DNA of 64,000 nt from Chloranthus sessilifolius (Eukaryota > Streptophyta > Magnoliopsida > Chloranthales > Chloranthaceae). The notes beneath the pieces were generated by a model, which was given only the letters and a program-made list of their open reading frames with translations, was not told where the DNA came from and did not search any database. The position numbers were made by a program, and so were the translations under genes. Each line of letters opens with the position of its first letter. Positions within the stretch are counted from its first letter, which is position 1. Below are positions 45,366 to 57,238 of this stretch, piece by piece. Location: positions 88,076,765 through 88,140,764 of the forward strand of contig CM037588.1 of the NCBI GenBank assembly GCA_021018995.1. The letters are read 5' to 3'.

Positions 45366-47197
45366 CACCCCCAAACCTAATCTTTGCTAGTCCCTTAGGA
45401 AAGCTTTGACTAATTAAATGCCACTTTCGTAGGGATCACGAGTACATTTAGCATATGTACCAAGCCTTTTAAACCCCTAGGTGATCCCTAGAGGAGGAGT
45501 GAAGTCTCCTGAGGGTTTCAAGTGAAGATCCCCACAAACTTCACCTTTAGAACAGTTAAGTATAGTGCAGTTAATGACAACACAGATTTCAATGTATAAA
45601 GCTTCAATCCACTTTCCTTTGGAATTCAGAGGAAATTGTAGCAGTAATGCAGACCATTTAAAACTTATAATTAACATGTGTTTGTATCACCACCATTCAT
45701 TTTACATTAGAAATTCAATGTGTAAGAATCAGTACAAAGCTTGCCTTAAATTTGAAAATCAGGTTGGATACAACCCCAATGAGGTTTAAATTCAGACCCA
45801 ATTCTCACCAGGGCTATCTCTCAACATTGACAATCTGAGGGTGTTCACATTCAAAATAGCTCAAGAGCAGTTATATACCCCAAATAGGCCTGCAAGCATG
45901 AGCATAGGCAAGACTTCTAATTTCTAACATCCTTATGACTTTTCACCATAGATTGGACAACTCCTCATCTCCCCATGACAGCTCATTTCACTTTCGATCT
46001 ACAAGGTCTTTTTGAATGGGTTATGAAGTGGCTTATGGGTGAGGGATATAGAGAATGAAGGGGTAAAAAGGGAATCAAAATTAAGAAATCAACAAGGTAA
46101 GGAGTGATTCATGACTTCACAATCTTCATTTTAGCAAAACTTCATCTAACTTGATATATTCCAGAATCAAAGTGGCCAGCTTCTCCTCTTCTTTTCAATT
46201 TTCAGATGATGTTCTTCTCTAGACTTCTCTTTCTTTATCTCTTTTTATTTTTATTCAATCATTTTTTTGATTTTTATGATGAACTGTCACACAAATACCA
46301 TTGATACACTGATGTTCATAAGTTGCTTTTCTTCACCTTCCACCAAATGTTGGACCACTCTCACTATCTTTAACTCCTCCTTTACCTTCTGAATTCTCAG
46401 AGTGAGTGTGAGGTTGAATCAAGTCATGAGGTTAAGGTGCAAGTACTCTGGTGTTTGTCAAAGAAAAGTAGGATTTTTAAGGCTCAACTAGTGTATGCAA
46501 AAGGGTATTTTTTTTAAAGGTTGGATTTTCAGGCTCAAACTATCCAAATGAAGGCCTTGGATCATTTCCTTAATGTCATGAGTGTTGTCAATTAGTTTTG
46601 ATTTGGAGGTGCCTAACTTCGAGTGAAAAGGTCCTAACTCAATCAGTCCTTAGAGCATAAATAATGCCAAAAACACTCTTCAAAAGAAAATGATGGGCCC
46701 AAATATCACTAGGTATGATCCTCAAATTAACCCATGGGGTGTATTTTCACCTGTTTCTCTCCTCTTAGGTTCACTAAATGCTAAATGAAAAATTTTCTGA
46801 TGTTAGCTTCATGGTGGAGCTAAGATTTTAAAATTTTAAGTGTCAAAATGTCTACAAAAATATTTTAATATTTTCATAAATTTCCTCATTGCAGCAAGTT
46901 AAGTGAAAATTAACTTTATTCATCCCAATTATAGCACCACTACTGTATTAAAGTTAACTATTCTATTGGAAGACCTACCCTGCCACATCCCCAAACCATG
47001 AGGAGCAGTGTCCTCACTGGTTCAAAGGTGGGAAAGTGCAGGGTAATAGTCAGGAACAAAAAGGTAAACACACACAGATAATGCACACAAATCAATATAC
47101 AAAAAAAAAATTCTATTAACTGAGAAGAGATGTACAACTATAATTACAATGAGAAGATAAGAAGTGAAAGGAAAGAAAAGCCTAAGTACAATCTAGG
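45366..47197 (-). other. Athila-B 3' non-coding region with conserved block and purine tract
   Basis: About 1.8 kb without a credible ORF. Purine tract GGTTTGGGGGTG next to the LTR. Block 45418-45535 is shared with Athila-A and -C. Confidence 0.78.
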
Positions 47198-50100
47198 TTA
47201 AGAGGATGAGGAATCAGAATCAGAATCTGTAAACCAGTCCCAACCCATCTTTTGTGCATGTTTCCTAAGTGCAGCTTTGTCCTTTTTCTTCCTTGCTTGC
47301 TTCTCAGTTGGACTCTTTTTCTTCTTTGATTTGCTCTCAGCTGGACTCTTTTTCTTTGGCTGCCTTGGTTTCTTATGTTGGGCTAGTGGTTTCTTCATGG
47401 TTGGAGCCTTTGGTGCCCTCACCCTTATTTTTTTAGTTTTGGGTTCAGGAGGGAACATAGGGGATTTTCCTTTGTCTTGCTCTGTGGGGGCCACTGGAGA
47501 CTTCCCTTTGGCAGGCTGGCCATGTGGTGGTGCCTCCTCAAACTGGGCAGCTGGCTCTTTGCCAATTTTAATAGAGATTGTTGTGGAAGCAGTCCTCTTA
47601 GCAGTGACTTTCCTCTGTTTAGGATAAGTTTGCTCAGTAGGGTGTGCAGCAGGAGTTGGGGTAGGTTGAGGCTTCTCAGTAGGGGGTGCAGCAGGAGGGG
47701 CAGCAGGGGACTTCCCTTTATCTGGCTGGCCATGTTGTCGTGCCTCCTCAGACTGGGCAGCTGGGGTTTGAGAAGGTTTAGGCTCAGGTTCTGGCATGAG
47801 TACAAAGAGTGGGGTGGGCTGTTGAGCTATAGTTCTGACAGCAGCCAATGCGGCTTCCAAAGATGCTATCTGGATTTTGGCTTTGAGGAGGTCAGTTTTA
47901 TGTATTTCCTTTTAGCATCGGATGATTTCCTGGGCATTGTTGAGTCTCTTTTCGAATATCCTGGCCTTCATCCTCTCCACATTGGTGTTTGCCTTCTCCA
48001 GCTCCAAATTCATCTGATGATAAGCAGCCATGGTTTTTACCTTCTCATAGGCCTCCAAGATGTTAGTCCACCTAAGTGAAAAGCCTAGTAATTGCTTTCT
48101 GTGGGCTTCCTCAATTTCACTGAGCTACTACAGCAGGGGGGTCTCTATGGATTGCCTATGTTGGGCCATGCCCCTCAAGACATCCCTCCTAAGGTAGGGA
48201 TTGTCTCTCATGGCATGGAGGATGATGAGGTAGGAAGGGATGTAAAAGGAGTGTTTGGGTGCAATGGGAAGAGAAGAAGTGGAAGGATCCGAATGTGATT
48301 GGTCCTGGGTGGGGGAAGTGGAGTTATCAGTGGGTAAGTCTAGTTGTTGGGGGAGGATAACAGGTTCTGGGTCTATTTGGGTCTGTTTGTCAGTGAATGT
48401 TGGAGGGGATAGGATAAGAGGTGATATTGAAGATATGGGGGGGAAAGAAAATGAGGTAGGCTCACTAGGAGTAGGGGGTGATGGTGGAGGGAAAAAGGGA
48501 ATGGTGAAAGGTATGAAAGAGAATGGTTGGGTTGTGGGGACAGGACTGGGAGGGGAAAGAACCAGGGGGGTTGGAGTGGATTGTTGAGGGATGGGTGGGT
48601 TGGTCAATGTCTGAAGTATGGATTTGATGGATGTGAGTTTAGTTTGCATCTGGTCCTGTGTGTGTGTTGTGGTGGATAGTTGGGATTGGATATCTTGGAT
48701 GAGGGAGAGGATGAGTGTCAGTGTGTCTGGGTTGGGACGTTGAGATTGGGTAGAGGATGGAACAGGTTGAAAAGGGGAGGAAGGGGCATGATGGAAAGTG
48801 GAAGGAGGAGGAGAGTGGGGTTCTGGTGAGTGATGTGGTGATGTAGTTGGGGAATCCAGGAGGGGGATGTAGTGGGTGGGCATGGTGTCAAGGAGACTAA
48901 CCATAAAGGCTTGGAATCCTATGGTTGTGTTAAGGTTGAGGTCTATGTCTGTGAATGGGGATGCAGTAGGCATGGGAGGAGTGGTGTCTTCTTCAATGTG
49001 AGGTGTGTCAGTGGAGATAAAAGGGATTGTGGGTGGTGTCTGGGAGATGGTGGGGGTTGTCTCAGTGGTTTTCCTTTTCTTGTAGGAAATGAGTGGAGGG
49101 CTGTCAGGTTTATGTGAAGATGATGGGGGTATTGGGGCTGTGTATTAAGGTAGGGTAGGGGATGGTGAGGAGCTGACATGGGGGGTGGTGTCCTCCCAGG
49201 TACCAATCACAAGAGAAAGGGGTGTGGGCATGGATAATGAAGACAGAGGAGGGTGAGAGAGAGATGGAAAAGGGGTAGGGGATGTTGTCAGGATAGGGGA
49301 TCCTGGAGTAATAGGTGGGGGGATGTGGGGGCTGCTGCAACAGTGATAGTGACAAGCTCTGAAACCACCTCCTTGGTAGCAGGGGTAGGCCTTGTAATAG
49401 CTTTCTCATCATCTTGCTCGACAGGGGCCTGAGTCTCAGCTCTCTTCTTCTTCTGTGCTTCCATCAGGCTTCTGCTGATTCCCCATTGCCTCTTGGCAAA
49501 AGTTGTAGGGGAAAGGGTGGTAGTCTCCTCTGTTTTTGCTATCTTGTACCCCCCTTTAGAAGTAGTTTGGTGATGAGTCTGGCATAGGGGAGTGTGTGTG
49601 GCTTCTTGTGCTACCCCAATTTCTCCACCAGATCCTTCATTGCTTTAAACATTAACCAGGCGGCATAGAAGCCATGTCCCAGAGAGAATGAGTAGACAAC
49701 ATCAGCAATAGGAGCTCTCCTCTGTTGCTGATGGCTTAAACAGTAGATGTTCTTCCTCAGGACCTGGTCAATAAAAAGGAGTCTGGGCCCCAACTCTCTT
49801 CTTCTGATAGAATCCCCTGAGGCCTTTAATCCTCTAGTCAGAGCCCTTACAATTGTATCAATTGAGGCACTAAGGGGAGGGCCATATCCACAGCTAGTGT
49901 CAAATGCAGCTGGGATGCCCAATACCTCTATAATTAGCTTGGGGCTAACTAACATTTTGAAATCATCAATCAACACAAGGAAACCTACTTGTCCATCTTT
50001 GTCCTTGGTGACCCTGATGTGCTGATAAAAGACTTGCACTAGCCTAGGGTAGGCAAGTGCTGGAATTCCTCTCATCAAGGGTGTCAGGCCAGCCTTGCTC

Positions 50101-50348
50101 ATAAATTAAACGGCAGGGGCAGAGAGAGGCTCCTTCTCAAAGAAGGGCAGGTCAAAAGCTGTCTCAGGCTCCAAGGGGATTGAAGCCATGAGCTCAGAGG
50201 GTGTAGAAAACTCAGGGGTTGGCTCCTCCACCTCCTCAACCACTTCCTTCCCTTTTTTCGATGACTTTGAAGTCTTGACCTTCTTAGGAGTGGTCTCAAC
50301 AGGGGCCTTATACTTGCCCCTTTTCTTTGGTGCACTCTTAGGGGCCAT
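47198..50348 (-). pseudogene. Athila-B ORF3
   Basis: Unknown function. Starts at ATG 50348 (MAPKSAPKKRGKYKAP), Lys-rich, then PETAFDLPFFEKEPLSAPAV, a TAA at 50103, and the conserved block ALAYPRLVQVFYQHIRVTKD, LIDDFKMLVSPKLIIEVLGI, RRELGPRLLFIDQVLRKNIY. This is more divergent from Athila-A and -C than they are from each other. A Pro/Ser/Thr-rich region with DKQTQIDPEP (near 48371-48391), a coiled coil (about 48130-47860: MNLELEKANTNVERMKARIF), Lys-rich repeats (SPAESKSKKKKSPTEKQARK) and an acidic DSDSDSSSS end follow. Several frameshifts and stops occur. No membrane helix is seen. The leader upstream has AAACCCTA boxes and a donor-like TAGG/GTAAGC near 50403. Confidence 0.78.
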
Positions 50349-50635
50349 TATAAACTCTACTTTTGAATATGAGAAAGGGAGATTGAGATCTGAGTGCTTA
50401 CCCTAAAATCGTAGGGTTTGGTTCAATCTGATGCACAGTGCACCACAAGGTGTCTGAGCAGAGTGTAACTGATGGGGATGACGTGAGGAACAAATTTGTA
50501 GGATCTAGTGTGAATGATGGGTTGTAGAATGGATGCTGGAGGAGAGAGGTAGAAGAGCGCCGGAAGTTAGGGTTTTGCTGGATGAAGAAGGAAGAGAGTA
50601 CTGGAAAGGGAGACAAGCGCGGGGTTAAAATACTT
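50349..50635 (-). promoter_or_regulatory. Probable promoter and leader of Athila-B ORF3
   Basis: TATTTTAA (minus, near 50625) could serve as TATA box, followed by a CT-rich start region with CAAAACCCTAAC and CAAACCCTACG, typical of plant 5' untranslated regions. GTAAGC near 50403 could be an intron donor. There is no experimental support. Confidence 0.45.
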
Positions 50636-50936
50636 GTCACTAAGCTTGGCGCGCTTTGGAAATATCTGGTCGCGGTATTGGAAATGAAACCTAGCGAAGG
50701 TGTAATTGCAACTTGGATTGCATGAGAGTCTCTCAGGTTTACTTTGGAGCGTGCGACACCTTGTGAAGAATTCTATGTGAATTGCGCTAGAGGCTCCCAG
50801 GCCTCCCTTTGGATTGCGCGAGAGGCTCTGAGGTTCACTTTGAATCTCGCGGTCACTTTTGAATCTCGCGACAGCTAATGAAGTATTCAATTTGAATTGT
50901 GCGAGAGTCTCCCAGGCCTCCTTTTAGACCGCGCGA
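50636..50936 (-). repeat. GCGCGAG motif cluster upstream of Athila-B ORF3
   Basis: At least eight copies of ATTGCGCGAGAGGCT, ATCTCGCG and related forms, the motif of the Athila-B LTRs. The spacer 50937-51279 to the integrase stop holds nothing recognisable. Confidence 0.8.
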
Positions 50937-51279
50937 TAGGAAAGTATTAAACAAAGAGCATGTGCTCTTCAATCTGCCATTTTGATTTGTATTGTGGCTG
51001 GATCCTAGGCATAGCTCACCACCAGGGGTACCCCTAGACACATTAAAATAAAACATTCAAGCATAGACAACAAAAATCATCATCAAACATTGTGCATTCA
51101 AGTAAAAACCATCAATTCAAGAGCGGTAATCATCAAACCAAGCATAAAGATAAACCAGACCAGACAGATGCATACTCAAGGGAGGCGACTAAATTTTCCT
51201 CTAAAATTTGAACAAAAGAAAGCAATACAAATATAACAGAACCAAAGTACATATGATACAATATTGACACACCTGTGGA

Positions 51280-52402
51280 TCAGTTTAATGAAGGGTCCCC
51301 TTGAAAGTGAATGGTGTCCATAGGTTCAGCAGGTTTTTCTAAACAGGGCTTAAGCCTCTGACCATTCACCTTCCAGGTTTTCCCAGACTTGGGATCCTTG
51401 ATTTCCACAGCACCAGATGGGGAAACGTTCATGACAATATAAGGACCTTCCCATCTGGATTTTAATTTTCCAGGAAAAAATTTAAGTTCGGAGTTAAACA
51501 ACCAAACCTTATCACCAGCCATGAAGCTCTTTCTTAACAAACCCTTGTCAAAGAAAGCCTTGGACCTTTCCTTGTAGATCCGGGCATTGGCATATGCATC
51601 CATCCTCAGCTCTTCCAGTTCTGACAGCTGCAGTAACCTGTGATGACCAGCAGAAGTTAGGTCTTGATTTAAATTCTTTATGGCCCAATAGGCCCTGTGT
51701 TCTAACTCCACTAGGAGATGGCAAGCCTTGCCATAAACTAGTCTGAATGGGGACATCCCAATGGGAGTCTTATAGGCAGTCCTGTAAGCCCATAATGCAT
51801 CATTTAGCTTATTAGCCCAGTCCTTTCTGTCAGTCCTCACTGTCTTCTCAAGGATGTGCTTGATCTCCCTATTTGAAATTTCAACTTGCCCACTGGTTTG
51901 TGGGTGGTAGGGAGTAGTAATCCTATGGTTGACAGAATATTTGTTAAGCAAGCTCTCGAAATTTCTGTTGCAGAAATGGCTAACCCCATCACTGATAATG
52001 ACTCTAGGGGTGCCAAATCTTGAGAAGATATTCTACTTTAGAAACTTGAGGACAACCTGATTATCATTGGTTCTTGTGACAATATCTTCTACCCATTTTG
52101 AAACATAATCCACTGCCACAAAGATGAAATGATAACCATTAGAAGGAGGAAAGGGGCCCATAAAGTCAATACCCCAGACATCAAATAGTTCCACCACAAG
52201 GATGGGCTGCAAAGGCGTTGAGTTTCTTTTGGACAGCCCTCCTAATTTCTGACATCTTTCACAGGTCCTGCAGTGTGTATTGGCATCTCTGAATAAAGGA
52301 GGCTAATAGAACCCACACAATAAGATTTTGTCAGCTATTTTTCTTCCACTAAAGTGGCCTCTATAGGCATTTTCATGGCACATGGCCAGAATACTGGGGA
52401 CA
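51280..52402 (-). pseudogene. Athila-B integrase
   Basis: The zinc-binding part shows CHENAYRGHFSG and HCRTCERCQ, reached by a one-base shift near 52415. The core keeps WGIDFMGPF (Asp), [10 protein letters not shown] (Asp) and [15 protein letters not shown] (Glu), then [18 protein letters not shown] and the C-terminal [20 protein letters not shown]. From 51951 to 51280 the frame is open for 223 codons. A TAG in the core near 52033 and the frameshift disable it. Confidence 0.9.
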
Positions 52403-53164
52403 TCACTTTCTGGAACACAGTTTCGAAATGATTTGGTCTGCACAATACTTGTATAAGCAAGGTACCTCCCAGAAAAAGAATTTGACCTGTGAGAAAAACA
52501 AGTCTTTGTCTAGTTTTATCCAATGGGCAGAAATCTTACCTATAAGTAGATAATTTACAATGTGTGCATACCAAGGAACCAAGGATTGGATGGCAAACAA
52601 TTGCTCATCGGGGAAAACATCATTTGTAGGATCATCAACACATTTTTCCAACACAATTCTGGACAAGTAGTCAGCCACCACATTTTCCACAACCTTTTTT
52701 TCCTTGATTTCAATGTCAAACTCCTGTAACAGGAGTATCCATCTAATTAGCCTGGGCTTAGCGTCTTTCTTGGACAATAGGTACTTCAATTGTGAGTGGT
52801 CTGTGAAGATTATAGTTTTAGACCCAAGTAGGTAAGGTCTAAGTTTGCCCACAGCAAAGACCACTGCCAGAAGCTCTATCTCAGTTGTGGTGTAATTCAG
52901 TTGAGCTTCGGCAAGTGATTTGCTGAGATAGGTAATGACCACTGGCAGCTTATCTTTCCTTTGGCCCAAAACAACACCTATTGCCAAAGTGGATGCATCA
53001 CACATCAGCTCAAAGGGGAGTGCATAGTCAGGTGTTTGGAGTATAGGGACAGAGGTGAGGCATATCTTCATAGTTTCAAAAGCCTCAAGACATTCAGCAG
53101 AAAAATCAAAGGGCACATCCTGGCAGAGCAGGTGGCACAATGGTTTAGTAATTTTGCTGAAGTC
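52403..53164 (-). pseudogene. Athila-B RNase H and connector
   Basis: Open from 53140 to 52403. [20 protein letters not shown] (Asp), [15 protein letters not shown] (Glu), [14 protein letters not shown] (Asp) are the catalytic blocks; [18 protein letters not shown] and VVADYLSR close the domain. The connector [17 protein letters not shown] leads to integrase. The same connector is the right-hand breakpoint of the Athila-C fusion. Confidence 0.9.
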
Positions 53165-54481
53165 TTATATGAACCTCATGTAGAATCTTGCATGTCCAAG
53201 GAAAGATCTGATTTGTTTGACTGTTCTTGGAGGGGACAAACTTATAATGAGGTCAACTTTGGACTTATCTACCTTAATCCCTTCTTTAGAGACTACATAG
53301 CCCAACACAATACCTTGTGTTACTATGAAGTGGCTCTTTTCCGAACTTAAGACTAGATTGGTCTCCTCACATCTTTGCAAGACCGGGTGGAGGTGTTGCT
53401 GACATTGGACAAAACTATCCCCATATACAGAAAAATCATCCATAAAAATTTCCAAGAACTTGCCAATCATATCAGAGAATATGGCATACATACACCTCTG
53501 AAAGGTAGTTGGGGCATTACACAACCCAAAAGGCATCCTTCGGTAAGCAAAGGTGCCAAAAGGACAAGTAAATGTAGTTTTCTCCCAATCATGAGGGTGC
53601 ATAGGGATCTGGTTGTACCCTGAGTACCCATCATGAAAACAGTAAAAAGCTTTTCTAGCCAACTTATCCAAAATTTGATCAATGAATGGGAGAGGGAAGT
53701 GGTCTTTTCTGGTTCTAGAGTTGAGCTTTCGATAATCTATGCAAACCCTCCAGCCAGTGGTCTCCCTGGCTGGTTTCAACTCTCCAGACTCAGTTGTAAC
53801 AACTGATATGCCAGATTTCTTAGGCACCACTTGGATAGGTGCCACCCATTTAGAATCAGAAATGGAGTAAATTACCCCAGCATCTAGTAATTTAATGATT
53901 TCTTTGAGGACCACTTCCTGCATGTGAGGCTTTAATTTCCTCTGCATTTCCCTAGAGGGTGTTGAGCCCTCCTCTAAATGGATCTTGTGCATACAGATTG
54001 ATGCATCTATCCCTCCTAGATCTCCAATGGTCCAGCCAATTGCCTTTTTGTGCTTCCTCAAGAATGTTAGTAATTCTTCCTCTTACTCATTGGTAAGAGA
54101 GGAGGAGATAATTACAGGAAGTTTTTCACCTTTCTCAAGGAAGGCATATTTCAATGTTTCTGAAAGCTTCTTGAGATCTAGATCAGGGGCTTGTTGGGTG
54201 AATGGCAGGATTGGTGCTTTGTTGGTTGGAGGAAGAGGCAGCAATGTAGGTTTCCAAATGGAATGCTGCACTAAGCCCACAAAAGACCTCAATGTGGTCA
54301 TGTGTTCTGGCATAACAGCTGGGCTTCCTTCCTCTACCATGTCCCAAACTTCAATTAAGCTTGTGACAATATTGCCCCACTCCAGAAGAGTGGGCAATTC
54401 TTCTTCAACAACTTCCTCTAGTACATCCACTGCAAAGCTTTCCTCATTGTCCAGCTGAGGGTACTTTACATTGTTGCACAC
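53165..54481 (-). pseudogene. Athila-B reverse transcriptase
   Basis: The frame is continuous with gag and RNase H apart from TAA at 54083 and at 53165. RT blocks VAPIQVVPKKSGI, WRVCIDYRKLNSRTRKDHFP, CFHDGYSGYNQIPMHP, FGTFAYRRMPFGLCNAPTTF and the catalytic box FMDDFSVYG are intact, then LGYVVSKEGIKVD and IRSFLGHARFYMRFI. The two Asp of the box are kept, unlike in Tat-2. The segment 54481-54083 is the acidic connector before RT. Confidence 0.92.
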
Positions 54482-55129
54482 ATATTAAGTTCAACCTTCA
54501 TATGTCCGAAAGTTACCTCCATGATCCCTGACCTGCACTAAATCCAAGCATTGGCAGTGGCCAAGAATGACCTGCCCAAAATAACAGGTATAGGGGTTGT
54601 ACTCTTGTTGCAGCCCATGTCCAAAACAAGGAAGTCTGCAGGGTAGAAGAACTTGTCCACCCCTACTAAGACATCCTCAACCACTCCCATAGGTCTCCTT
54701 TCAGACACATACCATTAACAAAGACAATGGGGTGGGTTTTAGCTCCCCAAAACCTAGCTGCTGATACACACTACATGGCAGCAGGTTTACACTGGCTCTA
54801 AGGTCTAGAAGGGACCTTCCAATTGTGTGGTCTCTAATTATGCAAGGGATAGTGGGTATCTCTGGGTCATGCAACTTCTCTGGCATTGTCATGTTTAATA
54901 CAAAATTAACTATATCAGTTACAAAGACCTTTTTGGACAAATGGCCTCTAGCTTTTCTTTTCTGGGTACAAAGGTCTTTTAGAAATTTGGCATAGGTTGG
55001 GACATGTCTAATTGCATCAAGCAAGGGCAAATTGATTTTTGCCTGCTTAAAGGTCTCCATCATTTCCTCTATCTGTGCATTCCCCTTACCAAAAGGGCCA
55101 GGGCCACTCAAAGCTTGAAGAAATGGCAA
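54482..55129 (-). pseudogene. Athila-B protease region
   Basis: GPFGKGNAQIEEMMETFKQA, VPTYAKFLKDLCTQKRKARG and PGIPTIPCII-like segments lead to the active-site region, which reads LLDLRASVNLLPCSVYQQL. The Gly after DL is Arg, which should disable the enzyme. A frameshift follows after 54701. Confidence 0.82.
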
Positions 55130-56911
55130 CTGAGGTAATGCTGGTTCCTCAACTGCAAGCCTATGACTAAACTTTTATTTTTTTCTTTTTTCATCTTTTA
55201 TTTTCTACTGAGGCTCAACTACAGCCTCTTTATTTTTCCCCTGTTGTAGGGTAGTAGGCAACTCTTGGCTCTGTGGTCTAACAAATTCTTTTTCACTTTC
55301 ATTTAAAAAGTCTTTGGAAATGACCTCTCCTTGTTCCTTCCCAACCTGGTTGTCTACCAGCCTGCTAGACCTTAGGGTTGTGATAGCATTAGCTCCCTCG
55401 AAACTTGAGGAACCCTCTCCAATCGAATATTGGCCCTTAGGGTTGGCCACTGGCTGGCTTGGCAACCTACTCTCTTCTCTTTTGGCCAAGGATTGGATAT
55501 TTGGTCTAGCTGCTCTTCCATTTTCTTTATGCTTTGACTGTGAGAAGTCACAGTCTGAGTCAAGATTCAAAAGCTTTGCAATGAGGTCAAAACCTGATCC
55601 TCGAAAGAAGCATTTCAGGGCTGAGGTGGGGGAACTACTAACTGATTTTACTATTGGGGCAGCTGCTGATGCTAGAAATTTGACCTTGGGGCATATCCCT
55701 GGTTAAATTGCTGCTATGGCCTTTGAGGTAAGGCCAACATCTGTTGTGACTGCATGTAATTGTCTTGTCTCCACCTCAAATTTGGGTGGCCTCTCCACTG
55801 GTAACCAGGATTTTTGTGCTGGTATCCAAATGGCTATTTGTTGTAGCCAACAGATTATTGCTGGCCAAATGATTGGGCAGCAGCAGCTTATTCCATCACA
55901 TACTCAGGATATTGCCCTGTAGATGGGCACTCTTCCACTGTGTTGTAGAGATTGGCATATCAAACATGCCTCCATCACCTGTGCAGCCAATCTGGGTTGC
56001 ACCACAGTTAAGAGTTTATCAAACTTATCAGAAAGATTGGCCATCTGCATTTTCAGGTCATTATTCCCAGTTACTTCATACATCTTTCCTTTGGAAGTTT
56101 CAGCAAGTCCCATTTTAGAAGAAGGCTCTTGAACAGTTCTTGACAAGGACATCTTTTGAAAAGCATTTTCACTGATGACCTCGAACAAGTCCCATGCCTC
56201 ATCAGCTGTTTTGTGCATGTAAGTTCCACCACAAGAGGCATCCACCATGTCTTTGCTTTTCTCATCAATCCTATTATAGAAGCTCTGGACAAGCTGCCAA
56301 TCAGGGATCTTGTGGTTGGGACATTGTTTGAGCATCTCCTTGAATCTGTCCCATGCTTGATTAAAATCCTCAATTGGAGATTGGGCAAAAGCAAATATTG
56401 CTTTCCTAAACTAGCTGGTTTTTATCTCTGGGAAGAATTTTGTCAAAAATCTTGTCTGGAGGTCTTTCTAAGAAGTGATGCTGTTGTTTGAGAGAGTAGC
56501 TAACCAGGTGTTGGTCCTGTCCTTTAGGGAGAAAGGAAAGAGCCTTAATCTAGTGGCTTCTAGTCCCAAACCAGCAATAGAGAATGTTGTGCACAGGGCT
56601 AAGAATTGGTCAATGTGCTAGTAAGGGTCTTCCTTGCTGAGCCCATGGAAAGAGGGAAGCATTTGGATGATTGAGGTTTTAATGTCATTATTTCCCTGGA
56701 CATCTGGGAATTGAATGCTGAATGGGGAATTATAATCATCAGGAGCATTCAATTCCTTCAATGTCTTGGGTTGCTCTTCACCCATGACTGCTATCTCAGT
56801 TTCAGTAAGGGGGCCAATTGTGGTGTGTCTGGGCCTTCTTGGTCTTCTGCCCCTTTCTATCTCAGGGTTAGGAGGCTCTAATGTGGGACTGAGGGATCTC
56901 CTTCCTAGCAT
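55130..56911 (-). pseudogene. gag: Athila-B gag
   Basis: Starts at MLGRRSLSPTLEPPNPEIER (ATG 56911), homologous to the Athila-A start. Core segments LKELNAPDDYNSPFSIQFPD, GLSKEDPY, SLKDRTNTWL and KIPDWQLVQSFYNRIDEKSK are clear. The zinc knuckle starts CLICQSLQHS and is broken by a frameshift at about 55940; the frame is recovered by 55570. Several single stops (after EDPY and later). The stretch 56912-57214 is a short leader. Confidence 0.85.
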
Positions 56912-57214
56912 GCACACACACAACCAGCAGGGAAAACTACTTGCAGACACATTGCATTTAACAAATTTACAACTATCCTAATCAACTGCTATGGAATTTT
57001 CAAAGGAGAAATAGACTGAGTTTTTTTTTTAGGGTTAGAGAAGTGCAAACAGAGGTAGCAAGACTCCCAGTGCAGTTCAACATTCCTTCTCTGCTACTGT
57101 CCAGATCTGCAAGAAAAATTCCAAATGTAAATTAGCAATATCAATTATTCACAAGCACAACTACCAAAGAATAAAAAATATATAAAAATGTAGGGTCTAC
57201 TAATAGATCAAGAC

Positions 57215-57232
57215 TCCCCGACAGCGGCGCCA
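57215..57232 (-). other. Primer binding site of Athila-B
   Basis: TGGCGCCGCTGTCGGGGA on the minus strand; two differences from the canonical tRNA-Asp site of Athila-A. Confidence 0.88.
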
Positions 57233-57238
57233 AAAACT

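Noticed and set aside
47277..48079. Plus-strand ORFs over Athila-B ORF3
   Set aside because: Shadow frames of the Lys/Pro-rich minus-strand ORF.
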